Notes under the pieces: model-generated
Seen by the model: only the letters and a program-made list of their open reading frames with translations
Databases searched by the model: none
Told to the model about the DNA's origin: nothing
Translations under genes and position numbers: made by a program
Shown: positions 7,556 through 21,576 of the stretch, one piece after another
Numbering within the stretch: position 1 is the first letter of the stretch
Layout of the letters: every line of letters starts with the position of its first letter
Source: Pelomonas sp. Root1237
GTDB lineage: Bacteria; Pseudomonadota; Gammaproteobacteria; Burkholderiales; Burkholderiaceae_C
Length of the DNA: 64,000 nt
Direction: 5' to 3'
Assembly: GCF_001425055.1 (NCBI RefSeq)
Contig: NZ_LMDK01000018.1
Span: 310,001-374,000, forward strand

Positions 7556-8665
7556 TCAGTCAGCCCAGCGCGAAGCAATGCCGCGCACCTCGTCCAGGCA
7601 GGCATTGAGCGCCTCGACGATGCGCGGGTCGAAATGGCTGCCGGCGCCGTTGCGGATGAAGGCCAGCGCCTCGTCGTGGCTCATGGCCTGCTTGTAGGGC
7701 CGCACGCTGATCAAGGCGTCATAGACGTCGGCAACGGCCATCAGCCGGGCCGACAACGGAATGGCCTCGCCGGCCAGGCCGTCCGGATAGCCACTGCCGT
7801 CCCATTTCTCGTGGTGGTGGCGGGCAATCTGCTTGCCGAAGGTCAGCATCGGACCGGCGTCGTCGCCAAGGCGGTCGATGGCGCGCTGCAGCAGGTCGGC
7901 GCCGTGTTCGGCATGGGTCTTCATGACCTGCCATTCGTCCGGCGACAGCTTGCCGGGCTTGAGAAGGATGGCGTCAGGGATGGCAACCTTGCCGATGTCG
8001 TGCAGCGGCGCGGCCTTGGCGAGCTCGTCGATGGCTTCGGGCGTGAGGTCCAGCGGCCCGTCGGGCTGGGCGGCGATCCACTGTGCCAGCGTGCGCACGT
8101 ATTCCTGGGTGCGCTGGATGTGGTTGCCGGTATCGGCGTCGCGGAACTCCGCCAGGCCGACCATGACGAAGAGGGTGGTGTCGCGCAACCGCTCGACCTC
8201 ACGCCGGCGCGCGCCCAGCTCGCCGCTCAGCAGCGCGTTGTGGCGCAGCAGGTGGTCCTCGGCCAACTTGAGCTGCAGATGGGTGCGAACGCGGGCCAGC
8301 ACGGTGGCGGGGTTGAAGGGCTTGTGGATGAAGTCGGCGCCGCCGACCTGGAAGCCGGCGCTCTCGTCCTCGGGCCGGGTCAGCGCGGTCAGGAAGATGA
8401 CGGGCACGCGGCGCGTGGCCGGATCGGCCTTGAGCCGGCGGCAGACCTCGTAGCCATCCAGCTCCGGCATCATCACGTCGAGCACGATCAGGTCGGGCGG
8501 TTGGCGGCGGCATATTTCCAGCGCCTTCGCGCCGCTGACGGCCAGCTGCACGCGGTAGTCGGGCTTGAGCACCTGAGCCAGCAGCGTCAGGTTGGCCGGC
8601 GTGTCGTCGACGACCAGCACCGTGGCCTGTGACGTACCGGTGAACTCGGGCAGCATCATCGTCAT
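7556..8665 (-). CDS. HD-GYP response regulator, predicted cyclic-di-GMP phosphodiesterase
   Basis: This 369-residue response regulator has an N-terminal receiver (residues 14-130) with acidic pair Asp20/Asp21, phospho-acceptor Asp63 in VLDVMMPELDGYE, Thr93 and Lys115. After a coiled linker follows an HD-GYP domain with all hallmark residues: His222-Asp223 in LHDIGK, HHHEKWDGSGYPDGL at 283-297, and DVYDAL. HD-GYP domains with this full set hydrolyse cyclic di-GMP. The gene ends a three-gene minus-strand operon and overlaps the upstream hybrid kinase by ATGA, so it is probably the output of that phosphorelay. Likely effects are on motility, adhesion or biofilm. Targets cannot be read from here. 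Confidence 0.92.
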   Translation of the reverse strand: MTMMLPEFTGTSQATVLVVDDTPANLTLLAQVLKPDYRVQLAVSGAKALEICRRQPPDLIVLDVMMPELDGYEVCRRLKADPATRRVPVIFLTALTRPEDESAGFQVGGADFIHKPFNPATVLARVRTHLQLKLAEDHLLRHNALLSGELGARRREVERLRDTTLFVMVGLAEFRDADTGNHIQRTQEYVRTLAQWIAAQPDGPLDLTPEAIDELAKAAPLHDIGKVAIPDAILLKPGKLSPDEWQVMKTHAEHGADLLQRAIDRLGDDAGPMLTFGKQIARHHHEKWDGSGYPDGLAGEAIPLSARLMAVADVYDALISVRPYKQAMSHDEALAFIRNGAGSHFDPRIVEALNACLDEVRGIASRWAD

Positions 8666-10692
8666 GGCGGGCTCGCGTCCTTGGTCTCACCGCGCAACGC
8701 GGCCTGGGCCTCGTCGAAATCGAAGCGTTGCATGGCACCCGCCAGGGCTTTGGCCCGCGGTGCCGGCAACATCTCGATGAAGGCGGATTCATGCTGCTCC
8801 CACAACGTCAGCGCATTGCTGTCGGCCTCGCCCAGCAGGGTGTCGAGCTCATTGATCAGCGTGGCCGGGTCGGCGCCGGGCGTTGTCCGGTTCAGGACTT
8901 TGGGCGGGGGCAGGAGCAGGTCGACCGGCAGAGGGCGGTCCAGGTCCAGCAGGCGGCGCAGCATGTGCGGCAGCAGGGGCTTGCTGCACAGGGCCTCAGC
9001 GCCCAGGCGCAATGCGCGCTCGCGCAGTACCGGCGTGTCGAAGGCGCTCAGCAGCACGGTGCGGCGAGCGCGCGACGGGCCGCTGTCGCGCAGGCTGGCC
9101 AGCAGCTCGCTGCCCTCCATGTCGGGCAGCACCCAGTCGACGATCAACAGGTCATAGGGCTGGCTGGCCGGCACGGTGACCAGGCGGGACAAGGCCTGGC
9201 GGCCCTGGGCCAGCAGGTCGACGCGGCTGGTCGGTGCCAGCGCCTTCAGCAGCGCGATCAGCGTCTCGTGGCCACCGCTGTGGGCCGCCTGCACCAGCAG
9301 CACGCGCTGCGGTGGCGGGGCGGGCGGTGGCGCCAGCTCAGGGCAGGGCGCCGGCGGCAGGCTGAGCTCGAACTCGCTGCCGCGGCCCGGAGCGCTGCTT
9401 GCCGAGAGGGTTCCGCCCATGCGCGCGGCCAGCGCGCGGCAGATCGCCAGGCCCAGGCCCGTGCCGCCAAAGCGTCGTGTCGCGCCGGCCTCGGCCTGGG
9501 CGAAGGGCGTGAACAGGCGCGCCAGTTGGTCCGGCGCCATGCCCAGACCGGTGTCACGCACGCGCAGGATCCAGCCGCCGGCCGCATCCAGCTCGGCGCT
9601 GAGCTTGACCTGTCCGGTTGGCGTGAACTTGACGGCGTTGACGAGCAGCTCGGTGACGAGCTGGGTGAGTCGCACCACGTCGCCGCGGCGCGCGCCCGCC
9701 GCGCCCAGCAGCTCCGGCGAGGCGATGTCGCAGACCAGTTCCAGCTGCTTGGCCTGTGCCGCCGGCCGCACGGCGTCGAAAGCACTGGCCAGCAGCTGCT
9801 CGAGGTGCAGGGGCTCGGCGGCGAGCTGCATGCGGCCGGTGTCGAGGTCGGCGTAATCCAGCAGGCCATCGATGAGCTTGACGAGGGACTCGCCGGCGCT
9901 CGCCACCTGCTGCAGCCGGCCGCGTTGCTCACCGGGCAGCCGCCCGGCCAGCATCAGCCGTGTCAGGCCGAGCACGGTGTTCATGGGCGTGCGGATCTCG
10001 TGGCCGATATTGGCCAGGAAGTCGGATTTGGCCCGCGAGGCCGCTTCGGCTGCGGCGCGCGAACGCTCCAGTTCGATGAGACGGGCTTCGATGAGGTCTT
10101 CGGCCGTGCCCAGGCCCCTGGCAGCGGGCGCGAGTTGGGTCAGGCGCCCGAGCTGGCGCGACAAGCCCCACAGCGCGACGCAGAACATGGTCTGGCACAG
10201 CCCAAGGTTGGCGATCAGCGGCCAGCCTTGCATCAGCCATTGCGGTGGCGTGCCGGAGAAGCGCAGCAGTGTGGGCGGCGCCAGCATGACGACGAGCAGG
10301 CTCAGGGAGATCCACAGCGCCTCGCGGGCGCGCCAGGTCGTGAACAGCAGCAGGCTGCCACCCATGGCCCAAGGCGCAAAGCTGCCCAGGGTGTAGAGGC
10401 TCGGTCCCGGGTCGGGCCGCAGCGTGAACACCAGCATGGTCAAGGAGAAGTACAGGGCCAGCAGCGTGGCGCCGATGCGCTGCCACAGGCGCAGCCGCTG
10501 CGGCCGCCGCCAGACGAGCAGGGCCAGGGCTGAGAAGGCGGTCGCGATCAGCGGGTAGGCGATGCGGTCGCTGGGCTCGATGACACCCATGGCCGCCTCG
10601 CTCGCCCAGGCGAACAGCGCGGAGGCGACGATGACCTTGAAGAGCCAGCGCGTGCCGACCGGGCCGAGGACGACGATGACCGGGGCCCTCAA
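8662..10692 (-). CDS. Hybrid sensor histidine kinase with degenerate receiver (kinase A)
   Basis: This 676-residue membrane sensor has five or so N-terminal hydrophobic segments (residues 15-180) without a large periplasmic domain. They are followed by HisKA with His231 in [14 protein letters not shown] and a complete ATPase domain ([31 protein letters not shown]). A C-terminal receiver at about 463-585 keeps Asp519 ([13 protein letters not shown]) and Lys571. Its first strand ends [11 protein letters not shown], so the two acidic metal-binding residues are missing. The last 60 residues share a helical tail with the other two hybrid kinases here. The start is a TTG overlapping the upstream stop as TTGA, with AAGGG about 8 nt before it. 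No HPt domain is present, so phosphate probably passes through a partner. Confidence 0.88.
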   Translation of the reverse strand: MRAPVIVVLGPVGTRWLFKVIVASALFAWASEAAMGVIEPSDRIAYPLIATAFSALALLVWRRPQRLRLWQRIGATLLALYFSLTMLVFTLRPDPGPSLYTLGSFAPWAMGGSLLLFTTWRAREALWISLSLLVVMLAPPTLLRFSGTPPQWLMQGWPLIANLGLCQTMFCVALWGLSRQLGRLTQLAPAARGLGTAEDLIEARLIELERSRAAAEAASRAKSDFLANIGHEIRTPMNTVLGLTRLMLAGRLPGEQRGRLQQVASAGESLVKLIDGLLDYADLDTGRMQLAAEPLHLEQLLASAFDAVRPAAQAKQLELVCDIASPELLGAAGARRGDVVRLTQLVTELLVNAVKFTPTGQVKLSAELDAAGGWILRVRDTGLGMAPDQLARLFTPFAQAEAGATRRFGGTGLGLAICRALAARMGGTLSASSAPGRGSEFELSLPPAPCPELAPPPAPPPQRVLLVQAAHSGGHETLIALLKALAPTSRVDLLAQGRQALSRLVTVPASQPYDLLIVDWVLPDMEGSELLASLRDSGPSRARRTVLLSAFDTPVLRERALRLGAEALCSKPLLPHMLRRLLDLDRPLPVDLLLPPPKVLNRTTPGADPATLINELDTLLGEADSNALTLWEQHESAFIEMLPAPRAKALAGAMQRFDFDEAQAALRGETKDASPP

Positions 10693-13007
10693 GCCTGGCC
10701 CTTCAGCGCGACGGCCGCGGCGTCAAAGTCGAGTGCGGCCAGGGCCTGCTCCAGGCGCTGGCGCACATCGGGTGCCAGGCCGCTGTGGGCGCCATGGGCC
10801 TGCCACCAGTCCAGCGCGCGGCTGTCGCTCTGAGTCAGGAGCCGATGCAGCTCGGCCACGTCACCCGGGCCGCTCGGGCGCGGGGCCGTCACGTCATCCC
10901 AGCTGCGTGCCAGGGCGGCCTGGATCTCGGTCATCAGCAGCGCCAGGGCAGGTTCGACGCGGCCGAGATGCCGCCTGGCGCTGTCGGCGTCGGCCGCGGC
11001 GGCACCGCGTTCCAGCGCGAGGGCGGTCTGGTGCAGGGGCTGGGCGCCCAGCGTCGCGGCCAGGCCCTGCAGCGTGTGGGCGGCGCGGCGCAGTTCAGCC
11101 CAGTTGCCAGTAGCCAGCCAGTCGGACCAGCCGGCCAGCCCGGCGGTGTACTGGTCGGCAAAACCCTGCAGCGTGCGACGGTAAAGCGCCGTTTGGCCAT
11201 CGAATTGGCGCAGCCCGGTCTGCAGGTCCAGCGCCGGGCGCGGCGGCAGCGGCGCCGGGGGCTTGGCAGCAGGACGGTAGCGCTGCAGCTCGCGCACCAG
11301 GCGGGCCACGTCCAGCGGCTTGGCGATATGGCCCTGCATGCCGGCGGCCGTGCATTGGGCGCGCTCCTCGGCCAGCGCATGGGCCGTCATGGCCAGCACG
11401 GGCAGGGCGTCGAACTCGGGCAGCTCGCGCAGTTTGCGCGTCGCGCTCAGGCCATCGAGCACGGGCATCTGCAGGTCCATCAGCACGAGGTCGTAGGCGG
11501 CTGGGCCGCGCGCCAGCAGGCGGTCCAGGCCTTCCTGTCCGTTGGCTGCGACGTCGACCTGGGCGCCGCGGCTGCTCAGCAGGCGCAGCGCGATCTCCTG
11601 GTTGACGGGATGGTCCTCGACCAGCAGCACGCGCAGCCCGGCCAGGGATTGGGCATCCAGGCCGGCGGGCCGGTCGGCCGAGGCGTCGCCGAGCAAGCGG
11701 CGCAACTCCCCGGGCAGCAGCGGCTTGGGGCAGAGCGCGCGGGCGCCGAAGCTGCGCGCCTGGGCCGGGCCGTCGTCGACGCCTGGCGGGCAGAGCACGG
11801 CGATGCGCAAGGCCGGGTGATCGCGTCGCAACTGGGCCAGCAACTCGGCACCGGTTGCGCCCGGGCCGGGCAACTGCCAGTCGAGCAGCAGCCACTCGAA
11901 GGGCTTGCCGGCCTGGTGGGCCTCGACCAGCGCGGCCCGCGTGCTGGCGGCATCGGTGCTGGCGGCCAGGCCAGCGCCGAAGCCGAGATGGCGCAGCAGG
12001 GCCAGCGTCGCCTCGCGACCCTCGGGGCGGGCCTTGGCCAGCAGCAGACGCTGCGGCTTGAGCGTCGCGGGCGTCGCGGCGCCCGCGTCCAGCGGCAGCG
12101 GCAAGCGGATCTCGAAGCTGCTGCCCTGGCCGGGCGTGCTGTGCACGCCGAGCACGCCACCCATCAGCTCGACGAGGCGGCGCGTGATGGCCAGGCCCAG
12201 GCCGGTGCCGCCATGGCGCCGCTGCATGGGCGCGTCGCCCTGCCGGAATTCGCGGAACAGGCCGTCGAGCTGCTCCGTGCTCATGCCGATGCCACTGTCC
12301 TGCACGGTGATGCAGAGCGGCACGCGGCCCTGATCGTCGGTGGGTGCGGCCGCCAGGCGCAGTTGCACCTGGCCCGCCGGCGTGAACTTGAGGGCGTTGG
12401 CCAGCAGGTTGACCAGCACCTGCTGCAGCCGCAGTGCGTCGCCCCGGAGCTGGCCGCGCGGGCCGAGCAGGCTGGCGTCGGCCCAGTCGCAGATGAGCGC
12501 GACAGCGGGGTTGGCATGGACCGGCCGCACCAGCTCCATGGCCTGGCCGACGACGTCCTCCAGCCGCAGCGGCAGTGACTCGATCGCCATGTGGCCGGCC
12601 TCGATCTTGGCGACGTCCAGCACGTCGTTGACGAGGCTGAGCAGCATGCGCGAGGCGGCATCGGCCTTGGTCAGCAGGTCACGCTGTTCGGGCGTGAGCT
12701 GGGTCTGCAGCGCCAGTTGCGTCATGCCCATGACGGCATTCATGGGCGTGCGGATCTCGTGGCTGAGCTGGGTCAGGAAGCGTGTCCTGGCTTCGGTGGC
12801 CGACCGGTGTGACTCGGCCGCATCGACACCGCGCCGCAGCACCAGCATGCACAGCGCGGGCAGCGGCAGCAACAAGGTATTGATGACCAGGGCGGCGTCG
12901 ACGGCCGCGCCGCCTGCGTCGCGCAGGCTCCAAAGCAGGGCCAGAAGCGCCAGCAGCGCCGCCATGGCAAGCCAGAGTAGGCCGAGCGTGAACGTGCGCT
13001 GGGGCAT
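10689..13007 (-). CDS. Hybrid sensor histidine kinase with two receivers and HPt (kinase B)
   Basis: This 772-residue protein is the first gene of the three-gene signalling operon. The start is the ATG at 13007 (MPQRTFTLG). A frame extension to 13187 runs through the divergent promoter and is not used. Domains in order: two membrane helices (5-28 and 38-57), HisKA His83, ATPase ([27 protein letters not shown]), a degenerate receiver (about 318-440; Asp376 kept, acidic pair replaced by LLLAKA), an intact receiver (458-575, Asp511, [11 protein letters not shown]), HPt with His644 in [14 protein letters not shown], and a helical tail (about 715-772). There is almost no periplasmic part, so the signal is likely in the membrane or comes from another protein. 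Confidence 0.9.
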   Translation of the reverse strand: MPQRTFTLGLLWLAMAALLALLALLWSLRDAGGAAVDAALVINTLLLPLPALCMLVLRRGVDAAESHRSATEARTRFLTQLSHEIRTPMNAVMGMTQLALQTQLTPEQRDLLTKADAASRMLLSLVNDVLDVAKIEAGHMAIESLPLRLEDVVGQAMELVRPVHANPAVALICDWADASLLGPRGQLRGDALRLQQVLVNLLANALKFTPAGQVQLRLAAAPTDDQGRVPLCITVQDSGIGMSTEQLDGLFREFRQGDAPMQRRHGGTGLGLAITRRLVELMGGVLGVHSTPGQGSSFEIRLPLPLDAGAATPATLKPQRLLLAKARPEGREATLALLRHLGFGAGLAASTDAASTRAALVEAHQAGKPFEWLLLDWQLPGPGATGAELLAQLRRDHPALRIAVLCPPGVDDGPAQARSFGARALCPKPLLPGELRRLLGDASADRPAGLDAQSLAGLRVLLVEDHPVNQEIALRLLSSRGAQVDVAANGQEGLDRLLARGPAAYDLVLMDLQMPVLDGLSATRKLRELPEFDALPVLAMTAHALAEERAQCTAAGMQGHIAKPLDVARLVRELQRYRPAAKPPAPLPPRPALDLQTGLRQFDGQTALYRRTLQGFADQYTAGLAGWSDWLATGNWAELRRAAHTLQGLAATLGAQPLHQTALALERGAAAADADSARRHLGRVEPALALLMTEIQAALARSWDDVTAPRPSGPGDVAELHRLLTQSDSRALDWWQAHGAHSGLAPDVRQRLEQALAALDFDAAAVALKGQA

Positions 13008-13146
13008 GGGCGATCGCGTGTGAACTTGCCGATTATGGTTGTCGCGGATGACCCGAATGTGCGACGGAATCCGTAGCCACGCCCTGGGGAAAGCCCCGGG
13101 CATGCCTGTGGTTGTCGGGGAGGTGCAGCGGTTATTCTGACCCGCC
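13008..13146. promoter_or_regulatory. Divergent promoter region between the two signalling operons
   Basis: These 139 bp separate two divergent operons. For the minus operon, CATAAT at 13037-13032 is a plausible -10 with a leader of about 18 nt to the ATG at 13007. For the plus operon, TATTCT at 13133-13138 is a -10-like element ending 8 nt before the ATG at 13147, which would give a nearly leaderless transcript; TTGTCG at 13112-13117 is a weak -35. No clear operator palindrome is visible. Shared control of both operons is inferred from geometry. Confidence 0.45.
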
Positions 13147-14313
13147 ATGCCGCTCATCCTCGTAGTCGACGACCAGCCGAGCAACATCCATGCGCTCTAC
13201 CAGCTGCTGGTGGACGAATGCGAGGTCTCCATGGCCACCAGCGGCGCCGAGGCGCTGGCCTTCTGTGCCCAGCAGCTGCCCGACCTGATCCTGCTCGACG
13301 TGCTGATGCCCGAAATGAGCGGCTATGAGGTCTGCGACCGCCTGAAGGCCGATCCGCGCACGCGCGGCGTGCCCGTCATCTTCGTCACCGTGCAGGGCAG
13401 CGCCGACGACGAGGCCCGGGGTTTTGCCCACGGCGCGGTCGACTACATCCCCAAGCCCTTTGTCGACGTCGTCGTCAAGGCGCGGGTACGCACCCAGCTG
13501 GCGCTCAAGCTGGCGTCCGAGAGCTTCGCGCGTTCGCAGATCGAGCTCTTCCAGCGCGACAAGCTGGCCTCGGTCGGCCGCACCATCTCGGGCATCGCCC
13601 AGGAGCTGAGCTCACCGCTGGGCAACGCGCTGATCTCGGCCTGCACGTTGCAGGACGACCTGACCCATCTGCGCGGCTTGTCCGGCACCAGCAACATCAA
13701 GCGCAGCGACCTCGACAAGCACCTGCGCGTCAGCGAGGAGAGCGTCGGCCTGGTGCTGTCCAACCTGCAACGCACCCTGTCCATCGTCGACTCCTTCCTG
13801 CAGTCCACGGCCGATAACTTCGGCGACCAGCGCCGCAGCTTCTCGCTGCTGGAACTGGTGCACGAGGTGGTGGCCGGTCTGGCACCGGCACTCCAGACTC
13901 ATCAGGTGCGCTGCGAGCTGGACGCCGGCGACGATCTGCACCTGCTGAGCTTTCGCGGCGCCCTGGCCAAGGTGTTGTCCACGCTGATCCAGAACGCCGT
14001 CAAGCATGCCTACCGCGAGGCCGGAGGCGAGGTCCACCTGCGCGTGCGGCCGCTGGGCACGGACCAGCTCACAGTCACCGTGCAGGACCATGGCGTCGGC
14101 ATCCCGCCCGGCATGCTCGGGCGCGTCTTCGACCCCTTCTTCTCGACGCGTTTCGGCCCCAACCGCAGCGAGCCTGGCCTGTACATCGTGCGCAACCTCG
14201 TCACCTTTGCACTGGGCGGGCAGATCCAGGTCGAGTCCACGCCCGGCGTGGGCACCACGGTGCGGTTGACGCTGCCGCTGATATCGCCCGAGGCGCGGCG
14301 CGCGGCGGGTTGA
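13147..14313 (+). CDS. Receiver plus degenerate histidine-kinase-like protein (probable pseudokinase)
   Basis: The protein has 388 residues. The receiver at 2-120 is complete: Asp8/Asp9, phospho-acceptor Asp51 in [13 protein letters not shown], Lys103 in YIPKPF. The rest resembles HisKA/ATPase proteins, but where relatives have a histidine in G-x-A-H-E the sequence reads [13 protein letters not shown], with Gln152 at the acceptor position. In the ATPase part the N box (QNAVKHAY) and DHGVGIPP remain, while the usual G-x-G-L-G-L motif reads [10 protein letters not shown]. This predicts no standard autophosphorylation. It may bind partners when its receiver is phosphorylated, or act as a dimerising adaptor. 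It starts a three-gene plus-strand operon and overlaps the next gene as TGATG. Confidence 0.85.
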   Translation: MPLILVVDDQPSNIHALYQLLVDECEVSMATSGAEALAFCAQQLPDLILLDVLMPEMSGYEVCDRLKADPRTRGVPVIFVTVQGSADDEARGFAHGAVDYIPKPFVDVVVKARVRTQLALKLASESFARSQIELFQRDKLASVGRTISGIAQELSSPLGNALISACTLQDDLTHLRGLSGTSNIKRSDLDKHLRVSEESVGLVLSNLQRTLSIVDSFLQSTADNFGDQRRSFSLLELVHEVVAGLAPALQTHQVRCELDAGDDLHLLSFRGALAKVLSTLIQNAVKHAYREAGGEVHLRVRPLGTDQLTVTVQDHGVGIPPGMLGRVFDPFFSTRFGPNRSEPGLYIVRNLVTFALGGQIQVESTPGVGTTVRLTLPLISPEARRAAG

Positions 14314-15553
14314 TGCTGGCAGGCATTCGCGCCCGACTGGCGTTGCTGGGCGGCCTGCTGCTGGTGCTGGCACTGGGGCTGGGGCTCTATCTGCTGCAAA
14401 GGCCGTCGGCGCAGGCCGCGCAGGGCCCCATCGTCATCGGGCTGCTGCATGCCTTGAGCGGCCCGATGGCGGTCAGCGAGGCGCCGCTGGTGGCCACCGT
14501 CAAGCTGGCAGTGGAGGAAATCAATGCCGGCGGCGGTCTGCTGGGCCGACGCGTCGAACTCAGGATCGAGGACACGCGCTCCGAGCCGCGCGTTGCTGCC
14601 GCCGCCGCCGAGCGCCTCATCAGCACCGAACATGCGGTCGCCCTGTTCGGCTGCTGGTCGTCCAACTGCCGCCAGGCCGTCAGGCCTGTCGTCGAGACTC
14701 ATCGCCATCTGCTGTTCTACCCGCTGGCTTACGAGGGCATGGAGCAGTCGCCGAACATCATCTACACCGGCCCCACGCCCAACCAGCACGCGCTGCCCGC
14801 CACCGACTGGGCCATGCATGGCTTCGGCCGGCGGGTCTACCTCATCGGCACCGACGGCCTCTACCCGCGGCGTGTCAACGCGATGCTGCGCGACTTCATC
14901 CTGCTGAGTGGCGGCCAGGTGCTGGCCGAGCGCTATGTGCCGCTGGCAGGCACCGACATGGGCGGCGTGCTGGCCGACCTGCAGCGCGTCCAGCCCGATG
15001 TCGTCATCAGCACCATTGGTGGCAGCAGCAATCGCGCCTTCTTCGATGCCCTGGTGGCGGCCGGCCTGACCGACCTGCCGCTCATGTCCCTGCGCGCCGC
15101 CGAGCCGGAGATGACCGCCTATGACGGCGGCCGGCTCGACCGCCATTTCACGGCCTGGAGCTATCTGCAGTCGCAGCCCGGGCCGGCCAACGAGGCCTTC
15201 CTGGCGCGGCTGCGGCGCAGCCAGGGCGAGGGCATCCAGGCCAGTGATCCGGCGGTGTCGGCTTACATCGGCGTGCAGCTCTGGGCCGCCGCGGTGCGCG
15301 AGGTTGGCAGCGCGCAGACGGACGCGGTCAATGCCAATGTGCTGCAGCAGAGCATCTCAGCCCCCCAGGGCTTCGGGGCGGTGGACAGCCAGAGCCGGCA
15401 TCTGTGGCGCCAGCTGCGCATCGCCCAGGTCAAGCCGGGCGGTCAGCTCGCCGAGGTGTTCGCGCTGCCGCGCTACATCAAGCCGGCACCGTGGCCGGTC
15501 TTCCGTTCGGCAGAGCACTGGATGGCGGTGCTGCCGCGCACCGAGGGCGCGCC

Positions 15554-15557
<4 letters not shown>
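14313..15557 (+). CDS. UrtA-like type I periplasmic binding protein, membrane-anchored, linked to a sensor kinase
   Basis: This 414-residue protein of the leucine/urea/amide-binding family has an N-terminal hydrophobic helix (about residues 7-27) that looks like an uncleaved anchor. The mature part begins IVIGLLHALSGPMAVSE. UrtA-type hallmarks are FGCWSSNCRQAVRPV, LLFYPLAYEGMEQSPNIIY and PNQHALPATDW. No permease or ATPase gene is nearby; instead it lies between a receiver/pseudokinase and a hybrid kinase with a periplasmic sensor domain. The arrangement resembles TorT with TorS, where the binding protein presents ligand to the kinase. The ligand is unknown; urea, short amides or amino acids are family precedents. 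The ATG at 14313 overlaps the upstream stop. Confidence 0.88.
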
Positions 15558-19324
<3,767 letters not shown>

Positions 19325-19387
19325 GCGCCGGCCGAGCCGCCGATAGGGCAAAACCCATTCCCGGGGTGCGGGCGCCATGGGCTTGCG

Positions 19388-19409
19388 TACAATGAGAATC
19401 ATTCTCATC
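19388..19409 (+). promoter_or_regulatory. Fur box overlapping the feoAB -10 element
   Basis: A 17-bp inverted repeat, ATGAGAATCATTCTCAT at 19392-19408, matches the classical Fur operator closely. A TACAAT -10 element at 19388-19393 overlaps its left edge, so bound Fur-Fe would block RNA polymerase. It lies about 30 bp upstream of the feoA ATG. The position and identity support iron repression of feoAB. Confidence 0.9.
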
Positions 19410-19436
19410 AAACCGACTCGTCCGCCGAGCCCGCCC

Positions 19437-19700
19437 ATGTCCGAGCCGCTGTTCTCCAGCCTCGCCGCCGCCCCTGCCGGGCAGGCGCTGACCGTCCAGC
19501 AGGTCAGCGCACCCGGGCATTCGCCGGAATGGGCGGCGTGGCTGGCCGATCTGGGCTTTCTGCCGGGTGAAGCCGTGCGCGTGCTGCGCCGCGGCGCCCA
19601 GCGCACCGGCAACCTGGTCGTGCGCATCGGGCAATCGACGTTTGCGCTGCGCCATGCCGAAGCCGAATGCATCGCCGTGACGCCGCGCGGCCATGACTGA
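19437..19700 (+). CDS. feoA: Ferrous iron transport protein A
   Basis: This 87-residue cytoplasmic SH3-like protein assists FeoB in ferrous iron uptake. It is recognisable from the FeoA pattern: an N-terminal strand, LADLGFLPGEAVRVLRRGAQ, then LVVRIGQSTFALRHAEAECI. I use the ATG at 19437 (MSEPLFSS). An upstream in-frame ATG at 19377 would put the Fur box inside the coding region and adds a sequence unlike FeoA. The gene overlaps feoB by 8 nt, so the two are translationally coupled, and both are expected to be iron-repressed through the Fur box just upstream. Confidence 0.9.
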   Translation: MSEPLFSSLAAAPAGQALTVQQVSAPGHSPEWAAWLADLGFLPGEAVRVLRRGAQRTGNLVVRIGQSTFALRHAEAECIAVTPRGHD

Positions 19701-21564
19701 GTCCATTGTCCATGTCCACCGCGGCGGCAAGCTGGTGGCCCTGGTTGGCAACCCCAACTGCGGCAAGACGGCCCTGTTCAACGGCCTGACCGGCAGCCAT
19801 CAAAAGGTCGCCAACTACGCTGGCGTGACCGTCGAGCGCAAGGAAGGCCGCCTCGTCACCGTGGCCGGCAAGGCCTTGCGCCTGCTGGACCTGCCCGGCA
19901 CCTACAGCCTGCACCCGCGCTCACCCGACGAGCGCGTCACCTGCGATGTGCTGGCCGGCCGCGCCAAGGGCGAGAAGCGGCCCGACCTGGTCGTCTGCGT
20001 GCTGGATGCCACCAATCTGCGCCGCAACCTGCGCCTGCTGCTGGCCGTGCGCCGCATGGGCCTGCCCGTCGTCGTGGCGCTGAACATGGCCGACCTGGCC
20101 GCCCGGCGTGGCCTCAAGATCGACCCGGTGGCCCTGGCCGCCCAGCTTGGCGTGCCCGTCGTGCGCACCGTCGCCATCCACCGCGAAGGCCTGGATGAGC
20201 TGCGTGCGCTGCTCGACAAGCCCGAGGTCTGGGAGGCCGCGCCCCTTGCCGTCGCCGGCGAGCAGCAGGTCGACGACCATGTCACTGTGCGGACGCTGCT
20301 GCGCGAGCTCCACCTCGACCATGAACTGCCCACCCTGCCCAGCGACCGCGTCGACCGCGTGCTGCTGCATCCGGTGGCCGGCTCCGTCATCCTGGCCGTC
20401 CTGCTCTTCCTGCTCTTCCAGGCCGTCTTCTCCTGGGCCGAGCCGCCCAAGGACGCCATCGAGAGCGGCATGGCCTGGCTCGGCAACCAGGTCGGCCTGT
20501 GGCTGCCCGAGGGCTGGCTGCGCAGCCTCATCGTCGACGGCGTCATCGCCGGCTGCGGCGGTGTGCTGGCCTTCCTGCCGCAGATCCTGATCCTGTTCTT
20601 CTTCATCCTGCTGCTGGAGGAGTCGGGCTATCTGCCGCGCGCGGCCCTGCTGCTGGACCGGCTGATGGGCAGCGTCGGCCTGTCGGGGCGCAGCTTCATC
20701 CCGCTGCTGTCCAGCTTTGCCTGCGCCATCCCCGGCATCATGGCCACGCGCTCCATCTCCAACCCGCGTGACCGCCTCGTCACCATCATGATCGCGCCGC
20801 TGATGACCTGCTCGGCGCGCTTGCCGGTCTACGCTCTCTTGATCGGCGCCTTTGTGCCACACCGCGAGGTGATGGGCTTCGAGCTGCAGGGGCTGGTGCT
20901 GTTCGGCCTGTATTTCGCCGGCATCCTGGGCGCGCTGGCCGTGGCCTGGGTGCTCAAGCGCTTCACGAGCACGGGCCGCCTCGTGCGGCCGCTGATGATG
21001 GAGCTACCGAGCTACCACTGGCCGCACCCGCGCTCCATCGCCATTGGCCTGTGGCAGCGCGCCATGATCTTCATCAAGCGTGTCGGCGGCATCATCCTCG
21101 TGCTGACCATCGCGCTGTGGCTGCTGTCCAGCTTCCCCGGCCCGCCGGAGGGCGCGACCGGGGCGCCCATCCAGTACAGCGTCGCGGGTTATCTAGGCGC
21201 GGGCCTGGCCAAGATCTTCGCGCCCATCGGCTTCAACTGGCAGATCAGCCTGGCCCTGGTGCCGGGCCTGGCGGCGCGCGAGGTGGCCATCAGTGCGCTG
21301 GGCACGGTCTACGCGCTGTCGGCCACCGGCGACGATGCCGCCCAGGCGCTGGCGCCGCTGATCCAGCAGAGCTGGAGCCTGGCAACGGCCCTGTCGCTGC
21401 TGGCCTGGTATGTGTTCGCGCCGCAATGCATCGCCACGCTGGCGGCGGTGAAGCGCGAGACCGGTGGCTACAAGATGCCGTTGATCATGACGGGCTATCT
21501 GTTCGGACTGGCCTATCTGGCCTCCTTCGTCACCTACCGCGTCGCGCTTTACTTGGGCGCTTGA
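19693..21564 (+). CDS. feoB: Ferrous iron transporter FeoB
   Basis: This 623-residue inner-membrane Fe(II) transporter has an N-terminal G domain: G1 GNPNCGKTALFNGLTG (residues 19-34), the G2-region threonine in NYAGVTVE, G3 DLPGTYSL and G4 NMAD. After a short helical spacer come the gate regions with conserved cysteines, SFIPLLSSFACAIPGIMATR and IAPLMTCSARLPVY, and about eight membrane helices. The C-terminal WYVFAPQCIATLAAVKRETG is typical. It is shorter than the 773-residue E. coli protein, mainly in loops and the C-terminal region. No feoC follows. The gene ends next to repeat copy B, facing the convergent cyclophilin gene. Confidence 0.95.
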   Translation: MTESIVHVHRGGKLVALVGNPNCGKTALFNGLTGSHQKVANYAGVTVERKEGRLVTVAGKALRLLDLPGTYSLHPRSPDERVTCDVLAGRAKGEKRPDLVVCVLDATNLRRNLRLLLAVRRMGLPVVVALNMADLAARRGLKIDPVALAAQLGVPVVRTVAIHREGLDELRALLDKPEVWEAAPLAVAGEQQVDDHVTVRTLLRELHLDHELPTLPSDRVDRVLLHPVAGSVILAVLLFLLFQAVFSWAEPPKDAIESGMAWLGNQVGLWLPEGWLRSLIVDGVIAGCGGVLAFLPQILILFFFILLLEESGYLPRAALLLDRLMGSVGLSGRSFIPLLSSFACAIPGIMATRSISNPRDRLVTIMIAPLMTCSARLPVYALLIGAFVPHREVMGFELQGLVLFGLYFAGILGALAVAWVLKRFTSTGRLVRPLMMELPSYHWPHPRSIAIGLWQRAMIFIKRVGGIILVLTIALWLLSSFPGPPEGATGAPIQYSVAGYLGAGLAKIFAPIGFNWQISLALVPGLAAREVAISALGTVYALSATGDDAAQALAPLIQQSWSLATALSLLAWYVFAPQCIATLAAVKRETGGYKMPLIMTGYLFGLAYLASFVTYRVALYLGA

Positions 21565-21576
21565 CGTCAGCGTATT

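Noticed and set aside
6854-8632. 592-codon plus-strand frame opposite trhO and the HD-GYP regulator
   Set aside because: Antisense to two well-supported genes; composition is shadow-like.
8728-10533. 601-codon plus-strand frame opposite kinase A
   Set aside because: Antisense shadow rich in Q, R and A; the minus strand carries complete kinase motifs.
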